Notes under the pieces: model-generated
What the model was told of the DNA's origin: nothing
The model's database searches: none
Seen by the model: the letters and a program-made list of their open reading frames with translations, nothing else
Source of the DNA: Giesbergeria sp.
GTDB lineage: Bacteria; Pseudomonadota; Gammaproteobacteria; Burkholderiales; Burkholderiaceae_C
DNA: 64,000 nucleotides
Assembly (NCBI GenBank): GCA_017985015.1
Contig: JAGNYI010000013.1
Coordinates: forward strand, 16,650-80,649
Direction of reading: 5' to 3'
Made by a program: the position numbers and the translations under genes
Shown here: piece after piece, positions 1 to 8,343 of the stretch
Position numbering within the stretch: the stretch's first letter is position 1
Layout: each line of letters opens with the position of its first letter

Positions 1-512
1 GGCAGGCCGCGTGCAACGCCAAACTCGGTCAGCAACCAGATGAACCCGGCCACCAGCGCGGCAGCGGCTGGCGATGGCAGGCCTTGAAAAAACCGTTTGT
101 CCACCACGCTGGTGTTGACGTTGAAACGGGCAAGCCGCAGAGCGGCGCAGGCGCAGTACACAAAGGCCGCGATCCAGCCCCAGCGGCCAAGGTCTTTCAG
201 GGCCCATTCGTAGGCGATCAGCGCGGGCGCTGCACCAAAGGACACCATGTCCGAGAGCGAATCCATCTGTTCGCCGAAGGCACTTTGCGTATTCGTCATG
301 CGTGCCACGCGGCCATCGAGGCTGTCGAGCACCATGGCGCAAAAAATACCAATGCCGGCCATGTCGAAATGCCCGTTCATGGCCATCACGATCGCGTAGA
401 AGCCGCCAAACAGCGCCGCCAGCGTGAAGAGGTTGGGCAGTATGTAGATGCCCTTGCGCCGCTTGCGCACGAAGACGCCGTGTGGCGTTTCGCTTTCGTC
501 AATTTTGTGCAT
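1..512 (-). CDS. pssA: CDP-diacylglycerol--serine O-phosphatidyltransferase (3' end beyond window)
   Basis: Membrane enzyme that makes phosphatidylserine from CDP-diacylglycerol and L-serine, the first step toward phosphatidylethanolamine. About 170 residues are visible and the C-terminus lies off the left edge. The CDP-alcohol phosphotransferase signature is complete: D63, D66-G67, A70-R71, G80, D84 and D88 fit DxxDGxxAR-x8-GxxxDxxxD. Hydrophobic segments surround it. The ATG at 512 opens MHKIDESETPHG, typical of beta-proteobacterial PssA. A GGAGG lies 8 nt upstream, inside a dispersed repeat. It follows ilvC on the same strand but is separated by a hairpin terminator, so it probably has its own promoter. 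Confidence 0.93.
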   Translation of the reverse strand, partial: MHKIDESETPHGVFVRKRRKGIYILPNLFTLAALFGGFYAIVMAMNGHFDMAGIGIFCAMVLDSLDGRVARMTNTQSAFGEQMDSLSDMVSFGAAPALIAYEWALKDLGRWGWIAAFVYCACAALRLARFNVNTSVVDKRFFQGLPSPAAAALVAGFIWLLTEFGVARGL

Positions 513-575
513 CAAAAAGGCCTCCAGCGCTTGTTTTGATTACCCATATAGCTATCTTTTTAATAGTATCTTCTC
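513..575 (-). repeat. Dispersed GATAGCT/AAGCGCT repeat, supplying pssA leader
   Basis: On the minus strand this reads AAAAGATAGCTATATGGG, then AAGCGCTGGAGGCC. It is an intergenic copy of the family seen about thirteen times in the window. It abuts the pssA ATG, and its GGAGG is at ribosome-binding distance. Confidence 0.75.
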
Positions 576-626
576 CGAGAACTCAGGCGGCAGTGTAGTC
601 GCGGCTTTCCAACCTCCCCCAACAAC

Positions 627-648
627 AAAGGCCACCGAAGTGGCCTTT
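627..648 (-). terminator. Rho-independent-type hairpin downstream of ilvC
   Basis: Perfect 9-bp stem AAAGGCCAC/GTGGCCTTT with a 4-nt loop, 27 nt past the ilvC stop. On the minus strand it runs into TTTGTTGTT. It probably ends the ilvBHC transcript. Confidence 0.75.
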
Positions 649-674
649 GCATGGCTCAGCGCACGGCTGGACGC

Positions 675-1826
<1,152 letters not shown>

Positions 1827-2318
1827 TTACACGCGCAGCACGCGTTCGCCCCGGCCGATGCCACTGGCGCCAGTGCGCACGGTCTCCAGGATGGCCGTGC
1901 GGTCGATGGCTTGCAGGAAGGCGTCGTTCTTGGCCTGGTCGCCAGTGAGCTCCAGCGTGTAGCTGCGCTCGGTGACGTCGATGATGCGGCCACGAAAGAT
2001 GTCGGCCATGCGCTTCATCTCCTCGCGCTCCTTGCCCACGGCGCGCACCTTGACCATCATGAGCTCGCGCTCGGTGTAGGCGCCCTCGGTCAGGTCGACC
2101 ACCTTGACCACCTCGATCAGGCGGTTGAGGTGCTTGGTGATCTGCTCGATGACGTCGTCCGACCCTGCGGTCTGGATGGTCATGCGCGACAGCGATGCGT
2201 CCTCGGTGGGCGCAACGGTGAGCGATTCAATGTTGTAGCCCCGCGCAGAGAACAGCCCGACCACGCGCGAGAGCGCACCAGGTTCGTTTTCGAGCAGGAC
2301 GGCGATGATGTGTTTCAT
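1827..2318 (-). CDS. ilvH: Acetolactate synthase small (regulatory) subunit
   Basis: Regulatory subunit of acetohydroxyacid synthase. It activates the large subunit and confers valine feedback inhibition. The 163-residue protein starts MKHIIAVLLENEPGALSRVV, a textbook N-terminal ACT domain (residues 3-75), followed by the second ACT-like domain with RELMMVKV. Length and ends match the IlvH/IlvN family. It lies between ilvB and ilvC on the same strand, 134 bp after ilvB and 135 bp before ilvC. Both gaps contain repeat elements. Confidence 0.96.
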   Translation of the reverse strand: MKHIIAVLLENEPGALSRVVGLFSARGYNIESLTVAPTEDASLSRMTIQTAGSDDVIEQITKHLNRLIEVVKVVDLTEGAYTERELMMVKVRAVGKEREEMKRMADIFRGRIIDVTERSYTLELTGDQAKNDAFLQAIDRTAILETVRTGASGIGRGERVLRV

Positions 2319-2400
2319 GAAGAGATTCCTCTTTTTGCTGCCCTCCGCGCACGCCGGTAAGCGCGCGCCTTGGCAGGCAATAGATTCGTCGAAAATACTA

Positions 2401-2460
2401 TCGTAAAGATAGCTGCTTGCGCTTATGGAATAAGCGCTGAAGGCCGATTTGGCTACAAAT
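2401..2460 (+). repeat. Dispersed GATAGCT/AAGCGCT repeat overlapping the ilvB 3' end
   Basis: One of the best copies: AGATAGCTGCTTGCGCTTAT, then AATAAGCGCTGAAGGCC. GCGCTTAT/ATAAGCGC forms a hairpin. Its right flank covers the ilvB stop codon at 2453-2455. Confidence 0.8.
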
Positions 2461-4240
2461 CCTCGGAACCGAGCAGCATTTCCGTGATGCCCTTGCCGGC
2501 CTGCACCATGGGGAAGACGTTTTCGGTGGGGTCGGTGCGGAAGTCCATGAACACCGTGCGGTCCTTGAGCTTGCGGGCTTCGCGCAGCGCGGGCTCCACG
2601 TCTTGCGGGCGCTCGATCAGCATGCCGACGTGGCCAAAGGCCTCGGCCAGCTTGACGAAGTTGGGCAGCGCGTCCATATAGCTGTGGCTGTAGCGGCCGG
2701 AATATTCAATCTCCTGCCACTGGCGCACCATGCCCAGATAGCGGTTGTTGAGCGACACCACCTTGATCGGCGTGTTGTACTGCAGGCAGGTCGAGAGCTC
2801 CTGGATGTTCATCTGCACCGAGCCTTCGCCGGTGATGCAGAACACCTCACTTTGCGGCTTGGCCAGCTTGATGCCCATGGCGTAGGGAATGCCCACGCCC
2901 ATGGTGCCCAGGCCGCCGGAATTGATCCAGCGGCGCGGCTCGTCGAAGCGGTAGTACTGCGCGGCCCACATCTGGTGCTGACCCACGTCGGACGTGATGT
3001 ACGTGTCGGCGTCCTTGGTCATGTTCCAGAGCGTCTCGACGACGTACTGTGGCTTGATGACGTCCGCGCTGCCCATGCTGTACTTGAGGCAGTCGCGGCT
3101 GCGCCAGCCTTCAATGGTGTCCCACCACGCGGCCAGCGCACCGGCATCGGCGCGGGTCGTGGTTTCGCGGATCATGGAGATGAGCTCGGTCAGTACGTCC
3201 TTGACATCGCCGACGATGGGAATGTCCACCTTGACGCGCTTGGAGATGCTCGACGGGTCGATATCGATGTGGATGATCTTGCGTTCGTTCTGCGCGAAGT
3301 GCTTGGGGTTGCCAATCACGCGGTCGTCAAAGCGCGCGCCCACCGCCAGCAGCACGTCGCAATGCTGCATGGCGTTGTTGGCCTCTACCGTGCCGTGCAT
3401 GCCGGGCATGCCGAGGAACTTGCGGTCGCTGGCCGGATAGGCGCCCAGGCCCATCAGCGTGTTGGTCACTGGGTAACCCAGCATGTCCACCAGGGTGCGC
3501 AGCTCGTTCGTCGCGTTGCCAAGCAACACGCCGCCACCGGTGTAAATGTAGGGGCGCTTGGCGGCCAGCAAGAGTTGCAGCGCCTTGCGAATTTGCCCGC
3601 CGTGGCCCCGCCGCACCGGGTTGTAGGAGCGCATTTCCACGCTTTGTGGATAGCCCTCGTACGGCGCTTTCTTGAACGAGACGTCCTTGGGGATATCGAC
3701 AACGACGGGCCCGGGCCGGCCCGAGCGGGCAATATGGAACGCCTTCTTCAAGGTGATCGCCAGGTCCCGCGGGTCCTTGACCAGGAAGTTGTGCTTGACG
3801 ATGGGGCGCGTGATGCCCACGGTGTCGCATTCCTGGAAGGCATCGAGGCCAATCGCTGCCGTAGGCACCTGGCCGGTGATGATCACCATGGGAATGCTGT
3901 CCATGTAGGCCGTGGCAATGCCGGTGACCGCATTGGTCACGCCGGGGCCGGAGGTCACAAGCGCGACGCCCACATCGCCCGTGGCGCGTGCGTAACCATC
4001 TGCCGCGTGGACAGCTGCCTGCTCGTGGCGCACCAGCACATGCTGCATGGTGTCTTGCTTGTACAGCGCGTCGTAGATGTAGAGAACAGCACCGCCGGGG
4101 TAGCCCCAGATGTACTTGACGCCTTCGGCCTGCAAGCCCTTGATGAGGATTTCTGCACCCATGAGTTCCTGGGTGGCAGGAGCAGCGCCCTGCTTTTGGG
4201 CGGCGGCTGCCGAGGCGAGTTCGGCTGATGAAATTTCCAT
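2453..4240 (-). CDS. ilvB: Acetolactate synthase large (catalytic) subunit
   Basis: Thiamine-diphosphate and FAD enzyme that condenses two pyruvates, or pyruvate with 2-oxobutyrate, in the first committed step of branched-chain amino-acid synthesis. The 595-residue protein has a short Ala/Gln-rich leader, then the TPP-enzyme N-domain (GAEILIKGLQAEGV; GYPGG; catalytic Glu in VRHEQAAVHAADGYAR), the central domain, and the C-terminal TPP-binding motif beginning GEGSVQMNIQELST. First gene of ilvBHC. I looked for an Ile/Leu/Val-rich attenuator peptide upstream and did not see one. The stop codon lies in a dispersed repeat. Confidence 0.97.
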   Translation of the reverse strand: MEISSAELASAAAAQKQGAAPATQELMGAEILIKGLQAEGVKYIWGYPGGAVLYIYDALYKQDTMQHVLVRHEQAAVHAADGYARATGDVGVALVTSGPGVTNAVTGIATAYMDSIPMVIITGQVPTAAIGLDAFQECDTVGITRPIVKHNFLVKDPRDLAITLKKAFHIARSGRPGPVVVDIPKDVSFKKAPYEGYPQSVEMRSYNPVRRGHGGQIRKALQLLLAAKRPYIYTGGGVLLGNATNELRTLVDMLGYPVTNTLMGLGAYPASDRKFLGMPGMHGTVEANNAMQHCDVLLAVGARFDDRVIGNPKHFAQNERKIIHIDIDPSSISKRVKVDIPIVGDVKDVLTELISMIRETTTRADAGALAAWWDTIEGWRSRDCLKYSMGSADVIKPQYVVETLWNMTKDADTYITSDVGQHQMWAAQYYRFDEPRRWINSGGLGTMGVGIPYAMGIKLAKPQSEVFCITGEGSVQMNIQELSTCLQYNTPIKVVSLNNRYLGMVRQWQEIEYSGRYSHSYMDALPNFVKLAEAFGHVGMLIERPQDVEPALREARKLKDRTVFMDFRTDPTENVFPMVQAGKGITEMLLGSEDL

Positions 4241-4426
4241 GATGAACCTTTGTGATTTTCTCTAACGAAAAACCTTGGGTGCTTCTTGCAAGGCCCTTGT
4301 GAGGCCCGCTCGAAACTTGAGGCCAAGGACATGGGCGGGATGATTGCCGCGCCGGACCGAGACCCGTTTGCTTTGATGATGCTGGGCGCGATTATCGCAC
4401 TGCAACAAATCTCCTGTGCGCCGGGA

Positions 4427-4454
4427 TTGAAAAAAACGTGGAAATGCAATAATC
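4427..4454 (+). promoter_or_regulatory. Candidate promoter for the sigma-factor operon
   Basis: TTGAAA followed 16 nt later by ATAATC, in an AT-rich pocket of otherwise GC-rich DNA, about 55 nt before the chosen start. Assigned by resemblance to a vegetative promoter only. Confidence 0.4.
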
Positions 4455-4510
4455 CGCGCCGCAGCCCGGCAGCGATTGGGCGCAACCCCTGCCTCCACCA
4501 CCTGCCCCTC

Positions 4511-5080
4511 TTGGCCACCGAAAAAGAACTGTCTGATTTCCTCAAAAGCGTCGAAAAACGGGCCTTCAAACGCTCGTACTACCACGTACGCAATGAGGAA
4601 TCCGCGCTCGACATCGTGCAAGACAGCATGATGAAGCTGGCCCAACACTATGGCGACAAGCCGCCCAACGAGTTGCCGATGCTGTACCAGCGCATTCTCA
4701 GCAACTGCACGCTGGACTGGTTTCGCCGCCAAAAGACCCACCGGGCGCTGTTCTCTTCCATGGGTGAATTTGTCGCTGCAGGCGACGACGGGGCAGAATT
4801 TGACGCTTTGGAGGCACTGTCGTTTGCCAGCAACGGCGAGCATGCGCAAAGCACCGAAGATCTGGCTCGGCGCGCTCAAACCTTTCACCAGATCGAGGAC
4901 GAGATTGCGCGTTTGCCGCCGCGTCAACGAGAAGCGTTTTTGATGCGTTACTGGGAGGAGATGGACGTTGCAGAAACGGCAGCCGCGATGGGATGCTCTG
5001 AAGGCAGCGTGAAAACCCACTGCTTTCGAGCGGTCCAAACACTTGGCAAGGCACTCAAGGCCAAAGGAATCGAACTATGA
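4511..5080 (+). CDS. RNA polymerase sigma factor, ECF/sigma-70 family
   Basis: Alternative sigma factor of 189 residues. Region 2 is visible near the N-terminus (ESALDIVQDSMMKLAQ; ILSNCTLDWFRRQKT). Region 4 is near the C-terminus, with LPPRQREAFLMRYWEEM and a helix-turn-helix ending GCSEGSVKTHCFRAV. The TTG at 4511 is preferred because relatives begin M-A-T/S-EKELSDFLKSVEKRAFKR. The upstream in-frame sequence looks non-coding and contains a candidate promoter. The stop overlaps the DUF3619 start (ATGA), indicating translational coupling. Coupled sigma and small membrane protein genes usually encode a sigma/anti-sigma pair, but this is inference here. Confidence 0.85.
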   Translation: MATEKELSDFLKSVEKRAFKRSYYHVRNEESALDIVQDSMMKLAQHYGDKPPNELPMLYQRILSNCTLDWFRRQKTHRALFSSMGEFVAAGDDGAEFDALEALSFASNGEHAQSTEDLARRAQTFHQIEDEIARLPPRQREAFLMRYWEEMDVAETAAAMGCSEGSVKTHCFRAVQTLGKALKAKGIEL

Positions 5081-5526
5081 ACAATCTTCCCCAGAGCAGC
5101 GCCGAACGGGCCATGGAAGGCTATGCGCAGCGCATCACTGCACGGCTCAATGAAGCCACGACGCAACTTGACTACCACGTCGTCGAGCGCTTGCGCGCTG
5201 GACGCGTGCAGGCACTGGCCCATCGCAAGAAGGCAATGTCGGCACCCAAACCGGTGCCCGTCTTCACCCGGCTGGGGTCCAGCTTGGCCTGGGGCGGTGG
5301 TTCGGGTGGCAGCTCGGGCGGTTGGTGGCATTCGTTGCTCGCAGCCGTTCCCATGCTGGCCCTGGTTGCGGGCATCATGGTCATCGGTGCGGCCCAGGAT
5401 GAGACCGGTACCATAGAAATTGCCGAAGTCGATGCCGCGCTGCTCGCCAGCGATTTGCCCCCCGCCGCCTATGCCGATCCTGGCTTTGTGCAATACCTTA
5501 AGGCGCACGCCGACGAAAGCCGCTGA
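5077..5526 (+). CDS. DUF3619 family protein, putative membrane anti-sigma-like protein
   Basis: A 149-residue protein resembling the DUF3619 family, whose function is unknown to me. A charged N-terminal cytoplasmic-type half (residues 1-60) is followed by a Gly/Ser linker (73-82), one membrane helix (about 84-107, WWHSLLAAVPMLALVAG) and a short acidic tail. The ATG overlaps the sigma-factor stop by four bases. The layout of a cytosolic N-domain, one membrane span and coupling to a sigma gene is that of many anti-sigma factors. No zinc-binding HxxxCxxC motif is present. Confidence 0.8.
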   Translation: MNNLPQSSAERAMEGYAQRITARLNEATTQLDYHVVERLRAGRVQALAHRKKAMSAPKPVPVFTRLGSSLAWGGGSGGSSGGWWHSLLAAVPMLALVAGIMVIGAAQDETGTIEIAEVDAALLASDLPPAAYADPGFVQYLKAHADESR

Positions 5527-5554
5527 ACTGGCTGCGTTTTAACTATTTTTGTGC

Positions 5555-6388
5555 ATGCATCCACCTATTGCGCCCGTTCCTCGCTCGCCCCGCGCCACGC
5601 CAGCCCTTGTGCTGGCGTTGGTTTTGTTGGTGGCGTTCAGTGCTGGCGGCCTGGCGATTCTCAATGCCGTTCCCATGGCGCCCGGCACCGCCATCCCCGA
5701 ACAGGCGCTGGAGTCTGCGGGCGAACGCAGCGCCGAGGCGCTGACTGCAGGGCCACGGAAACCCCTGCGCTTGTCGGGGCCGGGCTGGGAGCTGATGACA
5801 ACGCCGCAAAAGCTCGCGCTCTATCCACTTGCCGAGCGGTGGGCCTACCTGAGCGAAACGCAGAAACGCCGCTGGCTGGTGCTGGCCGAGAATTTTGGCT
5901 CGCTGTCTGAGCCCGAGCAGCAGCGACTGCATGAACGCATGACGGACTGGGCCAGCCTGAGCGCCCAGCAACGCAGCCAAGCCCGACTGAACTTTGCCGT
6001 CACGCGCGATCTGGCGCCGCAAGATATTCAGTCGCAATGGGAGGCTTACCAAGCCCTTAGCAAAGCCGACAAGCAACGCTTGGCGGCGCACGCAGCGAAG
6101 CCGCGCGGCGCTGCTACGGCGCTCATGCCAGTGCCGGCCAAACGCTTGGCGCGTGTCCCTGCGGCCCCGGACGCCCAGGCACAATCAGCCAATCCTCCAA
6201 AAATCGTGTTCCCGTCGACCACCGCAGTGCGTGCGACGCCTGCGCCCGAGCCCATCGCGCTCCCGCCCTCGCCATTGCCGCCGGCATCCAGCAGCGCGCA
6301 GGCGGCGGGCGCCGGTGCCCCGGGCGAGGTCAATGCCGACGCACCACCGCGCCCGTCGGACCCGCTGCCCGATCCCTACGTCAATTGA
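5555..6388 (+). CDS. DUF3106 domain-containing protein
   Basis: A 277-residue protein with an N-terminal membrane anchor or signal (residues 15-38). A DUF3106-type region follows, made of repeated Trp-containing helices (SGPGWELMTTPQKLALYPLA, RWAYLSETQKRRWLVLAENF, RMTDWASLSAQQRSQ). The tail is long and rich in Pro and Ala. The main body probably lies outside the cytoplasmic membrane. The function of DUF3106 is not known to me. It sits 28 bp after the DUF3619 gene and overlaps the RDD gene by four bases, so it belongs to the sigma-factor operon. ATG 5555 is chosen over the TTG at 5549. Confidence 0.8.
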   Translation: MHPPIAPVPRSPRATPALVLALVLLVAFSAGGLAILNAVPMAPGTAIPEQALESAGERSAEALTAGPRKPLRLSGPGWELMTTPQKLALYPLAERWAYLSETQKRRWLVLAENFGSLSEPEQQRLHERMTDWASLSAQQRSQARLNFAVTRDLAPQDIQSQWEAYQALSKADKQRLAAHAAKPRGAATALMPVPAKRLARVPAAPDAQAQSANPPKIVFPSTTAVRATPAPEPIALPPSPLPPASSSAQAAGAGAPGEVNADAPPRPSDPLPDPYVN

Positions 6389-6930
6389 ACGCCTTGAATC
6401 CGACACCCGCACCCGCGCCCGCAGCCACTGGCCTGCCCGGCAGTTCCCTTATTGCACCGGCGCTCTCGCGCCGGATGGCATGTTGGCTCTACGAAGGCAT
6501 TTTGATGTTCGGCGTCGTCTTCATTGCCGGCTACCTCTTTGGCACCCTGAGCCAGACGCGCAATGCGCTGGACAACCGGCATCCGCTGCAGGCGTTTTTG
6601 TTTGTCGTGTTTGGTATCTATTTCGTCTGGTTCTGGGCCAAGGGCCAGACGCTTGCCATGAAGACCTGGCATATCCGTGTGGTTGATGCGGCCGGACAAC
6701 CGCTAACGCAGGTTCGCGCACTGGGCCGCTACCTGCTGGCATGGCTGTGGTTTTTGCCGCCCCTGGTGGTGCTCGCACCACTCGGGCTTCCTGCCAGCGA
6801 GATCGTGGTGCTTGTGGTGGGATGGGTTGTTTTCTGGGCGCTCGCCAGCCGCTTGCACCCCCAGCACCAGTTCTGGCACGACGCCCTGGCCGGTACACGC
6901 CTGATCAACAGCCAGCTTCGCGCGCAATAA
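6385..6930 (+). CDS. RDD family membrane protein
   Basis: A 181-residue integral membrane protein. After a Pro/Ala-rich head come the RDD-family features: the first helix near LSRRMACWLYEGILMFGVVF, an FWAKGQTLAMKTWHIRVVD loop, then two further hydrophobic segments and an ending like LAGTRLI. RDD proteins are poorly characterised and some have been linked to ion transport. The likely start is TTG 6385, which overlaps the stop of the DUF3106 gene. Fourth gene of the sigma-factor operon. Confidence 0.82.
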   Translation: MNALNPTPAPAPAATGLPGSSLIAPALSRRMACWLYEGILMFGVVFIAGYLFGTLSQTRNALDNRHPLQAFLFVVFGIYFVWFWAKGQTLAMKTWHIRVVDAAGQPLTQVRALGRYLLAWLWFLPPLVVLAPLGLPASEIVVLVVGWVVFWALASRLHPQHQFWHDALAGTRLINSQLRAQ

Positions 6931-6959
6931 GCGCTTGCAGGCGCGCGACAATGCGCCCC

Positions 6960-7370
6960 ATGAAAGACATTCCCGGTTCAAACGCTGGATACGCCAACCC
7001 GCAGAAAGAGCGGCGTGGCCTAAGCCGCATGCTGCACGCCACCCGCTACTCCCTGCTCGGCCTGCGTGCCGCCTGGGGCGAAGCGGCTTTTCGCCAGGAA
7101 GCCCTCGCCGCGTTGGTGCTGGTGCCCATTGCCTTCTGGCTTGGCCGCACTTGGGTCGAGGTCTCGCTGCTGGCCGGCTCGGTTGTGCTGCTGATGATTG
7201 TGGAACTCCTCAACACGGCGGTGGAAGCCGCCATTGACCGCATTGGCCCCGAATGGCATGCGCTCTCGGCCCGCGCCAAGGACATGGGCAGCGCCGCCGT
7301 CCTGCTGGGCCTGCTGCTGTGCATGAGCATCTGGGGTGCCGCCATTTACCAAAGGATTGTTCATGGCTGA
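6960..7370 (+). CDS. dgkA: Diacylglycerol kinase
   Basis: Small trimeric inner-membrane kinase that recycles diacylglycerol to phosphatidic acid using ATP. At 136 residues it is slightly longer than E. coli DgkA (about 122). It carries the family pattern RATRYS-like (MLHATRYSLLGLRAAWGEAA), FRQE, three membrane helices and the catalytic VELLNTAVEAAIDR segment. The start may be 6960, or 6951 nine bases upstream. It overlaps the following LOG gene by eight bases. Confidence 0.92.
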   Translation: MKDIPGSNAGYANPQKERRGLSRMLHATRYSLLGLRAAWGEAAFRQEALAALVLVPIAFWLGRTWVEVSLLAGSVVLLMIVELLNTAVEAAIDRIGPEWHALSARAKDMGSAAVLLGLLLCMSIWGAAIYQRIVHG

Positions 7371-7959
7371 GCCCCGTTTTTCAGTGTGTGTGTACTGCGG
7401 CTCGCGGCCCGGAGAAAACCCGCTGTTTGGCGAGGCGGCCCAGGTCGTGGGCACCTGGATTGGCGCGCAGGGCGGTCAGCTCGTCTATGGTGGTGGCCGC
7501 AGCGGCCTGATGGGCACCGTGGCGCAGGCGACGGCAAGCGCGGGCGGACGCGTTGTCGGCGTCATTCCGCAGTCGCTGGTGGACAAGGAACATGCCAATC
7601 GCGCGTGCGACGAGCTGCACATTGTGCAAACCATGCACGAACGCAAGGCGCTGATGGCCGAGCGCAGCGATGCCTTTCTGGCGCTTCCGGGCGGCATTGG
7701 CACCTTCGAAGAGCTGTTTGAAGTCTGGACCTGGAGCCAGCTCGGCTACCACAACAAGCCCATCGGCCTGCTCGACGTGGCCGACTATTACCAGCCGCTG
7801 CTGGCGTTTCTGTCGGGCAGCGTGCAGGCAGGCTTCATGGGGCCGTGGCAAATGGACCTGGTGCGCGTGGGCACGGATCCGGCAAGCCTGCTGGAGCAGT
7901 TGACGCAGGCAGCGCAGCGCAGCGCGCCTCGGGATGCGGCACTGCGAGCCAAAATCTGA
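7363..7959 (+). CDS. LOG-family / TIGR00730 Rossmann-fold protein
   Basis: A 198-residue protein of the lysine-decarboxylase-like LOG family. Characterised members are cytokinin riboside 5'-monophosphate phosphoribohydrolases that release a nucleobase from a nucleotide. Visible signatures are VCVYCGSRPG near the N-terminus, the nucleotide-binding GGGRSGLMG and the catalytic LPGGIGTFEELFE. ATG 7363 overlaps the end of dgkA. The physiological substrate in bacteria is often uncertain, so the catalytic role is by family only. Confidence 0.9.
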   Translation: MAEPRFSVCVYCGSRPGENPLFGEAAQVVGTWIGAQGGQLVYGGGRSGLMGTVAQATASAGGRVVGVIPQSLVDKEHANRACDELHIVQTMHERKALMAERSDAFLALPGGIGTFEELFEVWTWSQLGYHNKPIGLLDVADYYQPLLAFLSGSVQAGFMGPWQMDLVRVGTDPASLLEQLTQAAQRSAPRDAALRAKI

Positions 7960-7971
7960 CCGGCCAAATGC

Positions 7972-8343
<372 letters not shown>

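Noticed and set aside
4241-4510. Transcription attenuator with an Ile/Leu/Val leader peptide before ilvB
   Set aside because: No short ORF with runs of branched-chain codons and no terminator/antiterminator pair was seen.
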